From Prosthecochloris ethylica (GTDB lineage: Bacteria; Bacteroidota; Chlorobiia; Chlorobiales; Chlorobiaceae): a stretch of DNA of 64,000 nt. The DNA lies in the NCBI RefSeq assembly GCF_015234275.1, contig NZ_JADGII010000007.1; one strand, given 5' to 3'. The position numbers and the translations under genes are program-made. Positions 25,801 through 32,797 of this stretch are shown piece after piece. Under the pieces are notes generated by a model. The model was not told the DNA's origin. It saw only the letters and a program-made list of their open reading frames with translations, and did no database searches. The first letter of the stretch is position 1. The number at the start of each line of letters is the position of its first letter.

Positions 25801-26339
25801 TTATCGACATGTACAAGGAGGGGGCGTCGTTCAAGGGGCTCTTGAACTGTTTTGCCGTGCTTGCCTCGAAAGCACTGCAGTACGGCATGCCGCTCGAGGA
25901 GCTTGTTGACAGTTTTACCTTCACCCGCTTCGAGCCTGCCGGCATGGTGCAGGGGCACAACGTCATCAAGAACGCTACGTCGATCCTGGACTACGTGTTC
26001 CGCTCGATCGGGTACGATTACCTCAATCGGCATGATTTTGTGCATGTCAAGGCGGTCGACGAGATTCCCGATGCAGGCAAGGATGCCAAAGGCTCTAACG
26101 GTGTCGCTTCCGGCACGGATGAGCGGAAGGTGAAATCGGTCACGGTTTCCGTCGGGAAAGGAGCGGCAGAAGCCGCCCATGAGCGGGAGCATGAGTCACT
26201 GGTCGAGTCGCAGGTGATTCAGGCCCGAGTCCAGGGATACTCGGGGGAACAGTGTGAAAACTGCGGTTCGATGAGGGTCAAGCAGAACGGTACCTGCAAT
26301 GTCTGTGAAGATTGCGGCATGACCACCGGGTGTTCATGA
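22863..26339 (+). CDS. nrdJ: Adenosylcobalamin-dependent (class II) ribonucleotide reductase
   Basis: It reduces ribonucleotides to deoxyribonucleotides with a radical made from coenzyme B12, independent of oxygen. 1158 residues from ATG 22863. The catalytic core shows QFFNTGL-type PNSPQWFNTG, GGTTRRAAKM, the loop NGSNPCSEYMFLDDTACNL with the radical Cys and Glu, and APTGTIGLVMDCDTTGIEPE. After the barrel come a TSCPD-type domain (about 940-1060) and a C-terminal cysteine cluster CENCGSMRVKQNGTCNVCED that resembles the redox-shuttling zinc ribbon of this subfamily. No intein interrupts it. No cobalamin riboswitch is visible upstream. Confidence 0.94.
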   Translation: MKITRRFTRKNQNVFDQFEYTRRTSVLRNPDGSKVFEMTDIEVPKRWSQVATDILAQKYFRKTGVPQRDAKGNIMRDEDGKPVTGSERSIKEVVHRLVGCWKDWGEKNGYFDAAEDADAFYDEVSYMLLHQMGAPNSPQWFNTGLSYAYGIDGPAQGHYYVDPETGKVRESEDAYSRPQAHACFIQSVQDDLVNDGGIFDLAVREARVFKFGSGSGTNFSNLRSSGEKLSGGGSSSGLMSFLKIFDSAAGAIKSGGTTRRAAKMVIVDIDHPDIEAFIEWKAREEDKVASLVAGSKICSKFLKAIVDEAVTNGADRTANPKLNLLITNALSRGVPMSYIVRVMALVEQGYTSLDFEEYNTHYESEAYQTVSGQNSNNTVRVTNEFMKAVENDELWVLRERTTGKNARSVRARDLWEKIVMSAWKCADPGLQFDTTINDWHTCPSSGRINGSNPCSEYMFLDDTACNLASLNLVHFLDIDKGEIKVEELLHATRLWTVVLEISVLMAHFPSSDIARLSYEFRTLGLGFANLGTVLMVLGIPYDSPRALAIAGAISAMITGGAYRTSAELAGDLGPFARYKDNRKDMLRVIRNHRRAAHNMSDEEYEGLLVKPRGIDSEYCPSSLFKAVGKVWDEALALGEKNGYRNAQVSVIAPTGTIGLVMDCDTTGIEPEFAIVKFKKLAGGGYFKIVNQSVHMALERLGYKAKQIEEIEQYCKGRGTMSGCPTINHQWLKNKGFTDDKIEAVEAQLENVFDIRFAFNKWILGEEFCHSLGFSDAQLNDPNFNMLEALGASHEDAEAANDYVCGTMTIEGAPHLKLEHLPVFDCAGTCGRKGERFIQPMAHVRMMSAVQPFVSGAISKTVNMPAGATVEEISDVYFTAWQHMVKAITIYRDGSKLSQPLSNSSYQDLDEVIMLGTEEDLDETQGPKEVQERIVERVYHRSERRLLPKRRKGYIREAYVGGHKVFLRTGEYEDGALGEIFIDMYKEGASFKGLLNCFAVLASKALQYGMPLEELVDSFTFTRFEPAGMVQGHNVIKNATSILDYVFRSIGYDYLNRHDFVHVKAVDEIPDAGKDAKGSNGVASGTDERKVKSVTVSVGKGAAEAAHEREHESLVESQVIQARVQGYSGEQCENCGSMRVKQNGTCNVCEDCGMTTGCS

Positions 26340-26349
26340 TATCCGGGGG

Positions 26350-26715
26350 GGCGCTGCGCGCCTGGAGGCCGGAGACCGGAGACGGGAGACCGGAGCGCCT
26401 GCGGCGCGGGGGGGATGAAGAGGCAAGAGACGAGAGGCGAGAGACGGGATGCGCCTGGCGGCGCGGTGACCGGTGACCAGTGACGAGAAAATGTGGGATG
26501 AGGGGTTGAGTGGCTGCAGATGCAGGGGATGTTTGTTGGTTGGCGGGAGTTCGTTGCGGGCGAGCGCCGCTCGCCCCTACACCATTCACCATTTACCATT
26601 CACTATTCACGAATATGTCCCTTGTCCTGCGTAGGGGTCAGCGGCGCTGACCCGGACAATCGTGGATTTGCCCACAGATTGCACGGATTTTCACTGATTG
26701 GGTTTTTGTTGTTGA
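26350..26715. repeat. Hairpin/heptad repeat unit 1
   Basis: First unit, starting at the palindrome GGCGCTGCGCGCC and 366 bp long to the same palindrome in unit 2. It carries all five hairpins and four heptad blocks. Its heptads differ from those of the other units by scattered single bases. Confidence 0.85.
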
Positions 26716-27081
26716 GGCGCTGCGCGCCTGGAGGCCGGAGGCCGGAAACGGGAGACCGGAGCGCCTGCGGAGCGGGGGGGATGAAGAGGCAAGAGACGAG
26801 AGACGAGAGACGGGATGCGCCTGGCGGCGCAGTGACCGGTGACCAGTGACGAGAAAATGTGGGATGAGGTGTTGAGTGGCTGCAGATGCAGGGGATGTTT
26901 GTTGGTTGGCGGGAGTTCGGCGCGGGCGAGCGCCGCTCGCCCCTACGGCATTCACCATTTACCATTCACTATTCACGGATATGTCCCTTGTCCTGCGTAG
27001 GGGTCAGCGGCGCTGACCCGGACAATCGTGGATTTGCCCACAGATTGCACGGATTTTCACTGATTGGGTTTTTGTTGTTGA
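26716..27081. repeat. Hairpin/heptad repeat unit 2
   Basis: Second unit, 366 bp, the most similar to unit 1. It shares the 70-base spacer containing GCAGATGCAGGGGATGTTTG, which units 3 and 4 replace with a different spacer. Confidence 0.85.
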
Positions 27082-27462
27082 GGCGCTGCGCGCCTGGAGG
27101 CCGGAGGCCGGAAACGGGAGACCGGAGCGCCTGCGGCGCGGGGGGATGAGGAGACAAGAGACGAGAGGCGAGAGGCGAGAGACGGGATGCGCCTGGCGGC
27201 GCGGTGACCAGTGACCAGTGACGAGTGATGAGAAAATGTGGGATGAGGTGGCCTGGTGTGTTGTGGCGGCAGGTGCCGAGGGGTTTCGTCTGTTGGCGTG
27301 GTTCGTTTCGGGCGAGCGCCGCTCGCCCCTACGGCATTCATCGGTCACCATTTACCATTCACTATTCACGAATATGTTCCTTGTCTTGCGTAGGGGTCAG
27401 CGGCGCTGACCCGGACAATCGTGGATTTGCTCACAGATTACACTGATTTTCAGTGATTGGGT
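27082..27462. repeat. Hairpin/heptad repeat unit 3
   Basis: Third unit, 381 bp. It has an extra AGAGGCG heptad and an extra GTGACCA/GTGACGA heptad compared with units 1-2, so the heptad copy number varies. Its spacer (GGTGCCGAGGGGTTTCGTCT) is shared with unit 4. Confidence 0.85.
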
Positions 27463-27805
27463 GGCGCTGCGCGCCTGGAGACCGGAGACGGGAGGCCGGA
27501 GCGCCTGCGGCGCGGGCGGGGGATGAAGAGACAAGAGGCAAGAGACGAGAGACGGGATGCGCCTGGCGGCGCGGTGACCGGTGACCAGTGACGAGAAAAT
27601 GTGGGATGAGGGGTTGTGGCGGCAGGTGCCGAGGGGTTTCGTCTGTTGGCGTGGTTCGTTGCGGGCGAGCGCCGCTCGCCCCTACGGCATTCATCGGTCA
27701 CCATTTACCATTCACTATTCACGAATATGTCCCTTGTCTTCCGTAGGGGTCAGCGGCGCTGACCCGGACAATCGTGGATTTGCCCACAGATTGCACGGAT
27801 TGGTT
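27463..27805. repeat. Hairpin/heptad repeat unit 4 (shortened)
   Basis: Fourth unit, about 343 bp. The hairpins and the four heptad blocks are kept, but the spacer is shorter and the terminal 10-bp-periodic stretch is cut to about half. Confidence 0.8.
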
Positions 27806-27828
27806 TTTGCCTTTTGTCGCTCACAAAT

Positions 27829-27849
27829 AACGACTAACGAATAACGACT
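27829..27849. repeat. Fifth heptad block AACGACT-AACGAAT-AACGACT
   Basis: Three heptamers just outside unit 4, a few bases before the ftsE stop. They have a base composition different from the four blocks of the main units but the same period and the same AC at positions 5-6 in two of three copies. Confidence 0.75.
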
Positions 27850-27853
27850 CTTC

Positions 27854-28546
27854 TTACGGCAGCGGCCGGTAACCTGCCGGAGAGTTGCTGAAGGTTGTTT
27901 CCCTGATGGTGTCGCCGGAAATCTGCAGCGTTCGGGCGGGATGATGGCGTACCAGTTCGTAATCGTGCGTGGCGATGACGACGACAATTCCCTTCTGGTT
28001 GATTTTCTTGAGGTATTCCAGAATTTCCAGCGATGTATCGGGGTCGAGATTTCCGGTGGGTTCGTCGGCGAGAATGGCGACCGGTTCGCGTACCAGTGCC
28101 CTGGCGATGGCGACCCGCTGCTGTTCGCCCCCTGACAGGTTCAGCGGCATCTGCCGTGCCGCATGGGCCAGCCCGACTTCCTCGAGCGCCTGCATGACGC
28201 TGTCGCGGATCAGTGACTGACGGGTGTTGGTGACTTTGAGCACGAAGGCCAGGTTGTCGTACACGCTCCTGTCATGAAGCAGGCGGAAGTCCTGGAAGAC
28301 GATGCCGAGCTTTCTCCTCAGGTGGGCGATATGGCGGCGTTTGGTGGTCGATGAGCTGTAGCCGGCAATTGATACCTCTCCACGCCGAGGCTTGATATCC
28401 ATGTAGAGTGCCTTGAGGAGGGTGGATTTCCCGCTTCCGCTTTTTCCGACGATGTAGACCAGTTCCCCGCGATCGATCGTCAGATTGATGTCGGTGAGGA
28501 TCGGCTGGCGATCGAGCTCGAGATCTGCATTGATGAAGGAAATCAT
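27854..28546 (-). CDS. ftsE: Cell division ABC transporter ATP-binding protein FtsE
   Basis: 230 residues with a full ABC ATPase: Walker A VGKSGSGKST, Q-loop VFQDFRLL, signature LSGGEQQRVAIARAL, Walker B AILADEPTGNLD and the H-loop IATHDYELV. The QDFRLLHDRSVYDN stretch and short length are typical of FtsE, which works with FtsX to control periplasmic cell-wall hydrolases through EnvC-like proteins. ftsX is not adjacent: the repeat region follows instead. Its ATG overlaps the pdxA stop by 4 bases and no ribosome site is visible, so it is probably translated by coupling to pdxA. Confidence 0.85.
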   Translation of the reverse strand: MISFINADLELDRQPILTDINLTIDRGELVYIVGKSGSGKSTLLKALYMDIKPRRGEVSIAGYSSSTTKRRHIAHLRRKLGIVFQDFRLLHDRSVYDNLAFVLKVTNTRQSLIRDSVMQALEEVGLAHAARQMPLNLSGGEQQRVAIARALVREPVAILADEPTGNLDPDTSLEILEYLKKINQKGIVVVIATHDYELVRHHPARTLQISGDTIRETTFSNSPAGYRPLP

Positions 28547-29577
28547 AGCGGATGTTGATTTGTTGATCTGTTGATCTGTTGATTTGTCTGCTGGCGGTTG
28601 CGGGCGATGGTGGCTGCGAGCCGGGCGGCTTCGGTGAAGCTGCGCGGGGAGGCTGCGCCTGTTCCGGCAATGTCGAAGCCGGTGCCGTGGTCGGGAGAGG
28701 TGCGGACAATCGGCAGGCCCAGTGTGACATTGATGCCGGTGTCGAATGCGAGGACCTTGAACGGCAGCAGGCCCTGATCGTGGTACATGGCGACGGTGAC
28801 GTCGTAGCCGGTATAGCGTTTTGCCCCGAAAAACCCGTCAGCGGCGAACGGCCCGTCGATGGTGAATTCTCCGGACAGGCTCTCGACCAGCGGTTCGAGC
28901 AGGTTTTGTTCTTCATCTCCCATGACACCGCCGTCGGAGGCATGCGGGTTGAGCCCGAGCAGGGCGATGGACGGATCGGTGATGCCGAAGTCCGTTTGCA
29001 GTGAGCGGCGCAGGTCTCTGATAAACCGTTCCAGGTCCATGGAGGTGACGAGCCCCGGAACGGATCGCAGCGGCACGTGGATCGTGGCGAGCGCGACATT
29101 GAGTCCCGAGAGCGGATCGTGAAACAGCATGGTGGGCGACGGCGTGTCGCACAGCTCTGCCAGGTAGCCGGTGTGGCCGCTGTGAGCATAGCCTGCCCGG
29201 GATACCGCTTCCTTGTGGATCGGCGCGGTGACCATGGCATGCACGTGCCCGGACATGCAGAGTTCGACAGCCGTTCTGACCGATGTCATCGCTATTTCTC
29301 CCGCGGATTCCGAAATCATTCCGGGAGAGGGAGGCAACGGCGGTTCCCCTGTGCTGATGACCGGCAGGACGGAGGCATCGAGCCGGCGGGCTTCTTCAGG
29401 GGATGAAACGGTCTGGACGTCGATATCGAGATTGTAGCGGTCTCGGTAGTGGCACAGTGCGTCACGGGACCCGATGACAACGGGGCGTGCCGGACATCCG
29501 GCGAACTCCCTGAAACTCTTGAGGATGATTTCAGGCCCTGTTCCGTTGATATCCCCTATGGTCCAGGCGATGAGCAT
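28543..29577 (-). CDS. pdxA: 4-hydroxythreonine-4-phosphate dehydrogenase
   Basis: PdxA oxidises 4-phosphohydroxy-L-threonine in the DXP-dependent vitamin B6 pathway. 344 residues with GDINGTGPEIILKS at the start, APIHKEAVSRAGYAHSGHTG and MYHDQGLLPFKVLAFDTGIN, which hold the metal-binding histidines. The last 16 or so residues (QQTNQQINRSTNQ...) are not family-like: they are encoded by four copies of an 8-bp repeat (28555-28586). The stop overlaps the ftsE start. Confidence 0.92.
   Translation of the reverse strand: MLIAWTIGDINGTGPEIILKSFREFAGCPARPVVIGSRDALCHYRDRYNLDIDVQTVSSPEEARRLDASVLPVISTGEPPLPPSPGMISESAGEIAMTSVRTAVELCMSGHVHAMVTAPIHKEAVSRAGYAHSGHTGYLAELCDTPSPTMLFHDPLSGLNVALATIHVPLRSVPGLVTSMDLERFIRDLRRSLQTDFGITDPSIALLGLNPHASDGGVMGDEEQNLLEPLVESLSGEFTIDGPFAADGFFGAKRYTGYDVTVAMYHDQGLLPFKVLAFDTGINVTLGLPIVRTSPDHGTGFDIAGTGAASPRSFTEAARLAATIARNRQQTNQQINRSTNQHPL
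28555..28586 (-). repeat. Octanucleotide tandem repeat (4 copies) at the pdxA 3' end
   Basis: TTGATTTG, TTGATCTG, TTGATCTG, TTGATTTG on the plus strand. As 8 is not a multiple of 3, gain or loss of a copy would change the frame of the PdxA tail and move its stop codon relative to the ftsE start, 9 bases away. Confidence 0.85.
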
Positions 29578-29579
29578 TG

Positions 29580-30047
29580 TCAGAGACGTTTGTAGGCGTT
29601 GGCGATTTTTTCATCCTTCTGTACCCCTTTCATGGCGAGCCAGTACAGCAGCGGCAGCGGAAGCATGACAAAAAGCCCTGCCCCGGGGCTGTGTTCGACG
29701 GCCGCCGGTGCGCTCTGCTGCAGCCAGACGTTCAGGAAGTGCGCTGCTGTGAGTCCCGACAGCAGGTCGGCAAGAAAAAAGCCGATCAGGACGCTGATGA
29801 CGGTGGTCTGGAGTTTCCTGTTGGAGTAGAGAAATATCGCGGCAACCGATCCGATACCTGTCAGCGGCGAGAGAATGCTGGAGAGGTAGAGGGTCGTGAG
29901 GTGAACGATGCCTGCTTCAGATTGCGGGAAAAAGTCGGAAAGGACATAGCTGGCTTGCGACGCGTACGTCCAGAACGGCAGGAACGAACTGGTGAACGCC
30001 AGAATGGCGGCAACCAGGAGGCAGAGGGTTTGAACTCGTGCTAACAT
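29580..30047 (-). CDS. DUF4293-family membrane protein
   Basis: 155 residues with four membrane segments; the start MLARVQTLCLLVAAILAFTS matches the DUF4293 pattern (xxRxQTxxLLxAxI) found in Bacteroidota and Chlorobi. Function unknown. It lies 2 bases upstream of pdxA on the same strand and is probably co-transcribed with pdxA-ftsE. Confidence 0.7.
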   Translation of the reverse strand: MLARVQTLCLLVAAILAFTSSFLPFWTYASQASYVLSDFFPQSEAGIVHLTTLYLSSILSPLTGIGSVAAIFLYSNRKLQTTVISVLIGFFLADLLSGLTAAHFLNVWLQQSAPAAVEHSPGAGLFVMLPLPLLYWLAMKGVQKDEKIANAYKRL

Positions 30048-30112
30048 AACGTTCAGAGTTGTTTAGGTGTTACCGAGGTGTCATGATGTGGTGAAATATA
30101 CGAAATACACGC

Positions 30113-31390
30113 TTACCGTGAGTCGACCTCTTCGAGGATGCCCGAGCAGATCATCGCTGTCGCCCCCAGGCGCTCCGTGACGAACCTGCCGGCACGATCC
30201 CCCGTGCGGCGCCGTTCGGAGGGGTCCCGGACCAGGCTGCGGAGACGCTGACGGAGGTCGTTCGACGAGGTGATTTCCATCGCACCACCGGCTTCGATCA
30301 GCTCTCCGGCCTCCCGCGAGTTCTGATGGTTCGGCCCGAAAAGTACCGGAATGGCATAGACTGCCGGTTCGAGCGTATTGTGGACATTGATGCCGAAACC
30401 GCCTCCGACATACGCAATCGATGCGATGGAGTAGAGCTCTGCAAGCATTCCCCTGGTATCGACGACCAGGATGTTTCCTGGTGAAAATGCGTCGTCGATA
30501 CCCTGTGAAAAGAGCGAGTAGCTGAGGTTGCGTTCCTGCAGTTCCCGCTCGAGCCGGCGTATGTTGCCGGTGTCGGTTTCATGCGGTACGATGATGACGG
30601 TGATCTCCCCCCGCCAGCCGTTCAGTGCAGGAAGAAGTATGTCCTCGTCCGCTTTCCAGGTGCTTCCTGCAACCAGTACAGTCCTGTTTGCACAGGCGGT
30701 TTTGAGGTTGCCTGAAATGCTGGCACTGTTTTTCCGCTGCATGACCTGGTCGCAGCGGGGGTCGCCTGCCGTGACGACCCCTGAAAGCCCGAAGCTCTCC
30801 TCGAACCGCTCTTTGTCGGTGTCCGATACCGTGTAGATCCTGTCGAAGAGAGAAAAGATTCTGCGGTAGACGGTTTGAACGACGGGTTTCTGGTAGATGC
30901 TGCCGTTGCGCAGCACAGCTCCTGCGAGGATCAGTGCAGCGCCCGACCTTTCGGCGCAGGCGAGGTGATTGAACCAGAAGTCGTAGCGCATCACGACCAC
31001 CGCATCGGGTTGAACGAGGCGGACGAAGCGGCGTGCGTTCCGCAGCGTGTCGGCGGGGTGGTAGACGACGAGGTCTGCATCGGGATAGTTCCTTCGCAGG
31101 TCGTAGCCGGAGGGAGACTGGAAGGTGACGACAATCCGGCAGTCCGGAACTGAGGTTTTCAGGCTGCCGATGAGTGGGCGTGCCTGCTCGAATTCACCTG
31201 CAGATGCCGCATGGAACCAGATTGTCGGGCCACGCGAACCGGCTGTTACGACGGATCGCTCGAGCTCGTCGAAAAGGGCGGTGCGGACCCTGAACCAGGT
31301 ACGGAGGCGCGGAGAGACGACTGCAGCGATTCTCGCTGCAGCAGCAATCACAGGAATGCATATATTGTAAAAAACGGCAAATGCTTTCAT
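30113..31390 (-). CDS. waaA: 3-deoxy-D-manno-octulosonic acid (Kdo) transferase
   Basis: WaaA attaches Kdo from CMP-Kdo to lipid A precursor at the inner membrane, a key step of LPS core synthesis. 425 residues from ATG 31390; a longer frame would run antisense into the neighbouring gene. The N-terminal anchor precedes TIWFHAASAGEFEQARPLI (catalytic Glu region) and SPSGYDLRRNYPDADLVVYH. The GT-B C-terminal half shows VLVAGSTWKADEDILL and YVGGGFGINVHNTLEP. It is divergent from the RNA ligase-like gene. Confidence 0.9.
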   Translation of the reverse strand: MKAFAVFYNICIPVIAAAARIAAVVSPRLRTWFRVRTALFDELERSVVTAGSRGPTIWFHAASAGEFEQARPLIGSLKTSVPDCRIVVTFQSPSGYDLRRNYPDADLVVYHPADTLRNARRFVRLVQPDAVVVMRYDFWFNHLACAERSGAALILAGAVLRNGSIYQKPVVQTVYRRIFSLFDRIYTVSDTDKERFEESFGLSGVVTAGDPRCDQVMQRKNSASISGNLKTACANRTVLVAGSTWKADEDILLPALNGWRGEITVIIVPHETDTGNIRRLERELQERNLSYSLFSQGIDDAFSPGNILVVDTRGMLAELYSIASIAYVGGGFGINVHNTLEPAVYAIPVLFGPNHQNSREAGELIEAGGAMEITSSNDLRQRLRSLVRDPSERRRTGDRAGRFVTERLGATAMICSGILEEVDSR

Positions 31391-31423
31391 TGGTCCATTG
31401 ACAGGGTTCGGTGATGGGAAGCT

Positions 31424-31990
31424 ATGACCAAAAAGCTGAAATACCAAGCGCAATCCGGCCTGGCGAAACGGGTCTTCGTCGCTCTGTCGGCAGGTTCTTC
31501 TCTCCATGCGATGGTCGAGCTCTATCGGCGTGAGCACGGCAGGCTTGCCGTGCGCTGGGTGCCTCGGGAGAACCTGCATGTCACCCTGGTCGCGCCATGG
31601 ATGTGTGACGACACCGTGCCGGTATGCCATGCGCTGGCAGAGGAGTGCCGGAACGCCAGACCTTTCGAACTGCGGTTCACGTCGGTAGGCCCCGGACCTG
31701 CAGGGCACCATCCGCGCCTGATCTGGGCGACGGGGCCTGTGCCAGGTGAACTCCGGCAGCTGCAGGGGCGGCTCCAGAAGAGGTTCGGTGGAAGCTCGCT
31801 CGCTGAAGGGAAAGATTTTCTGATGCACATGACGGTCGCACGTTTTCGCGCTGCAGGCAGGGGGGCGAACATCGGGGAGCGCAGGGTCAGTGCCGGTGAA
31901 ATCTGTTCTTCCGTGTCCCTGATGGAGTCCAGGTTATGTGCTTCCGGCGCGCTCTACCGGGAGGTGTGCCGGGTGCGGCTGGGTGGCTGA
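31424..31990 (+). CDS. thpR: 2'-5' RNA ligase / cyclic phosphodiesterase family (ThpR-like)
   Basis: 188 residues of the 2H phosphoesterase fold with both HxT motifs, ENLHVTLVAP and FLMHMTVARF. The family opens 2',3'-cyclic phosphates or joins 2'-5' linked RNA; the true cellular substrate is unclear. The N-terminus (AKRVFVAL) begins the first strand after about 14 extra residues, so an internal start is possible. It is followed by the LapA-like gene on the same strand. Confidence 0.8.
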   Translation: MTKKLKYQAQSGLAKRVFVALSAGSSLHAMVELYRREHGRLAVRWVPRENLHVTLVAPWMCDDTVPVCHALAEECRNARPFELRFTSVGPGPAGHHPRLIWATGPVPGELRQLQGRLQKRFGGSSLAEGKDFLMHMTVARFRAAGRGANIGERRVSAGEICSSVSLMESRLCASGALYREVCRVRLGG

Positions 31991-32038
31991 AGGGAGAGCG
32001 TGGCGTTTGGTTGGTCAACATTTCAAAGGAGAGTAATC

Positions 32039-32539
32039 ATGAAAGCTCATACCATAACACTTGTCCTGGTGCTGTTTGGCGTCCTGTTATTTGCCGGGGT
32101 GAACTGGAGCCTGTTTTCACAGCCCGGGTCCGTCAATTTCCTGCTGTATCGCATCGAGGCCCCCCTGGGGATCATCATGCTGGGAATTGTCGCGCTGATG
32201 ACCGCGCTCTACATTTTTTTTATCGGACGTACTGAGGTTGCCGCCCTTGTCCGGGAGCGCAAGAGCAGCAGGGCTCTCGAAGAAGCCCGTGATCGTGCAG
32301 ACAACAGTGAGAAAAGCCGTATCAGTGCACTCCAGGCTGGCCTGTCGGAGAAAATCGACGGGTATGGTGAACGTATCGGGGCCCTGCAGGACGACATGGC
32401 CGCTGTCGACAAGCGGCTCCGGAGTCTCGAGGAGACAGCAGAGCGCCTGGTACAGCGCTTTGATGAAGAGGGGGTGTTCATTGTGCGCAACGGTGAGCGG
32501 AGCGGGGATGGCCCGGATGATGAAGCTCCTGCCTCCTGA
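32039..32539 (+). CDS. LapA-domain-like membrane protein with coiled-coil tail
   Basis: 166 residues from ATG 32039 with AAAGGAG upstream. Two membrane helices (about 5-22 and 42-62) flank the stretch NWSLFSQPGSVNFLLYRIEA and PLGIIMLGIVALMTALYIFF, the LapA (DUF1049) pattern. A long charged coiled coil follows (EEARDRADNSEKSRISAL...). In E. coli LapA/LapB adjust LPS synthesis by controlling LpxC breakdown; such a role here is inference and fits the nearby waaA. Confidence 0.65.
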   Translation: MKAHTITLVLVLFGVLLFAGVNWSLFSQPGSVNFLLYRIEAPLGIIMLGIVALMTALYIFFIGRTEVAALVRERKSSRALEEARDRADNSEKSRISALQAGLSEKIDGYGERIGALQDDMAAVDKRLRSLEETAERLVQRFDEEGVFIVRNGERSGDGPDDEAPAS

Positions 32540-32797
32540 TGCAGAAACGCCAGAAAGAATTAGTGTTTCGGCGAAGAAATTCGTACCATTATCCTGCCCC
32601 GAATAGAATGCAGCCGTCCTGCGACGGTCTGCTGAGGGCAGGTGAAAGGGATGTGATGATGAATGACGTGTTGTTGGACTGACAGTGCATTGCGCAACGT
32701 TGTGAGACATGTTCTGGTGACGTACATGTTATCCTCATGTATCCGGTGAGAAACCGGTTACTTCCCTGGTTTTTTTTCATGTTACAGAGGAAACAGT

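Larger units (their letters stand above)
26340..27853. repeat. Gene-free tandem repeat region: hairpins alternating with 7-bp repeat blocks
   Basis: Four tandem copies of a unit of about 366 bp fill the space between the convergent ends of nrdJ and ftsE. Each unit alternates GC-rich palindromes with short runs of imperfect heptamers. In the first unit: hairpin 26350-26362, heptads GGAGACC-type 26364-26391, hairpin 26395-26407, heptads AGAGACG-type 26419-26446, hairpin 26451-26464, heptads GGTGACC-type 26465-26485, hairpin 26558-26576, heptads ATTCACC-type 26584-26611, hairpin 26635-26653, then a 10-bp-periodic stretch (CAGATTGCACGGATT type). Short open frames occur but change with the repeats and resemble no protein. 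I see no promoter or RNA gene. Confidence 0.9.

Noticed and set aside
24660..26192. Long open frame (510 codons) on the minus strand opposite nrdJ
   Set aside because: It is a GC-rich shadow of nrdJ codon usage, with no family motif; the plus strand encodes a complete enzyme.
26520..27844. Many short open frames on both strands in the repeat region
   Set aside because: They are repeat-driven, change with each unit, carry no protein family signature and have no credible ribosome sites.
26340..27853. Possible CRISPR array
   Set aside because: The period is about 366 bp and the spacers between short repeats are themselves repeated; no cas genes are near.
32539..32682. Small open frame of 47 codons overlapping the LapA-like gene stop (TGATG)
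   Set aside because: No ribosome site other than possible coupling, no recognisable protein, and it lies where the deaD leader is expected.
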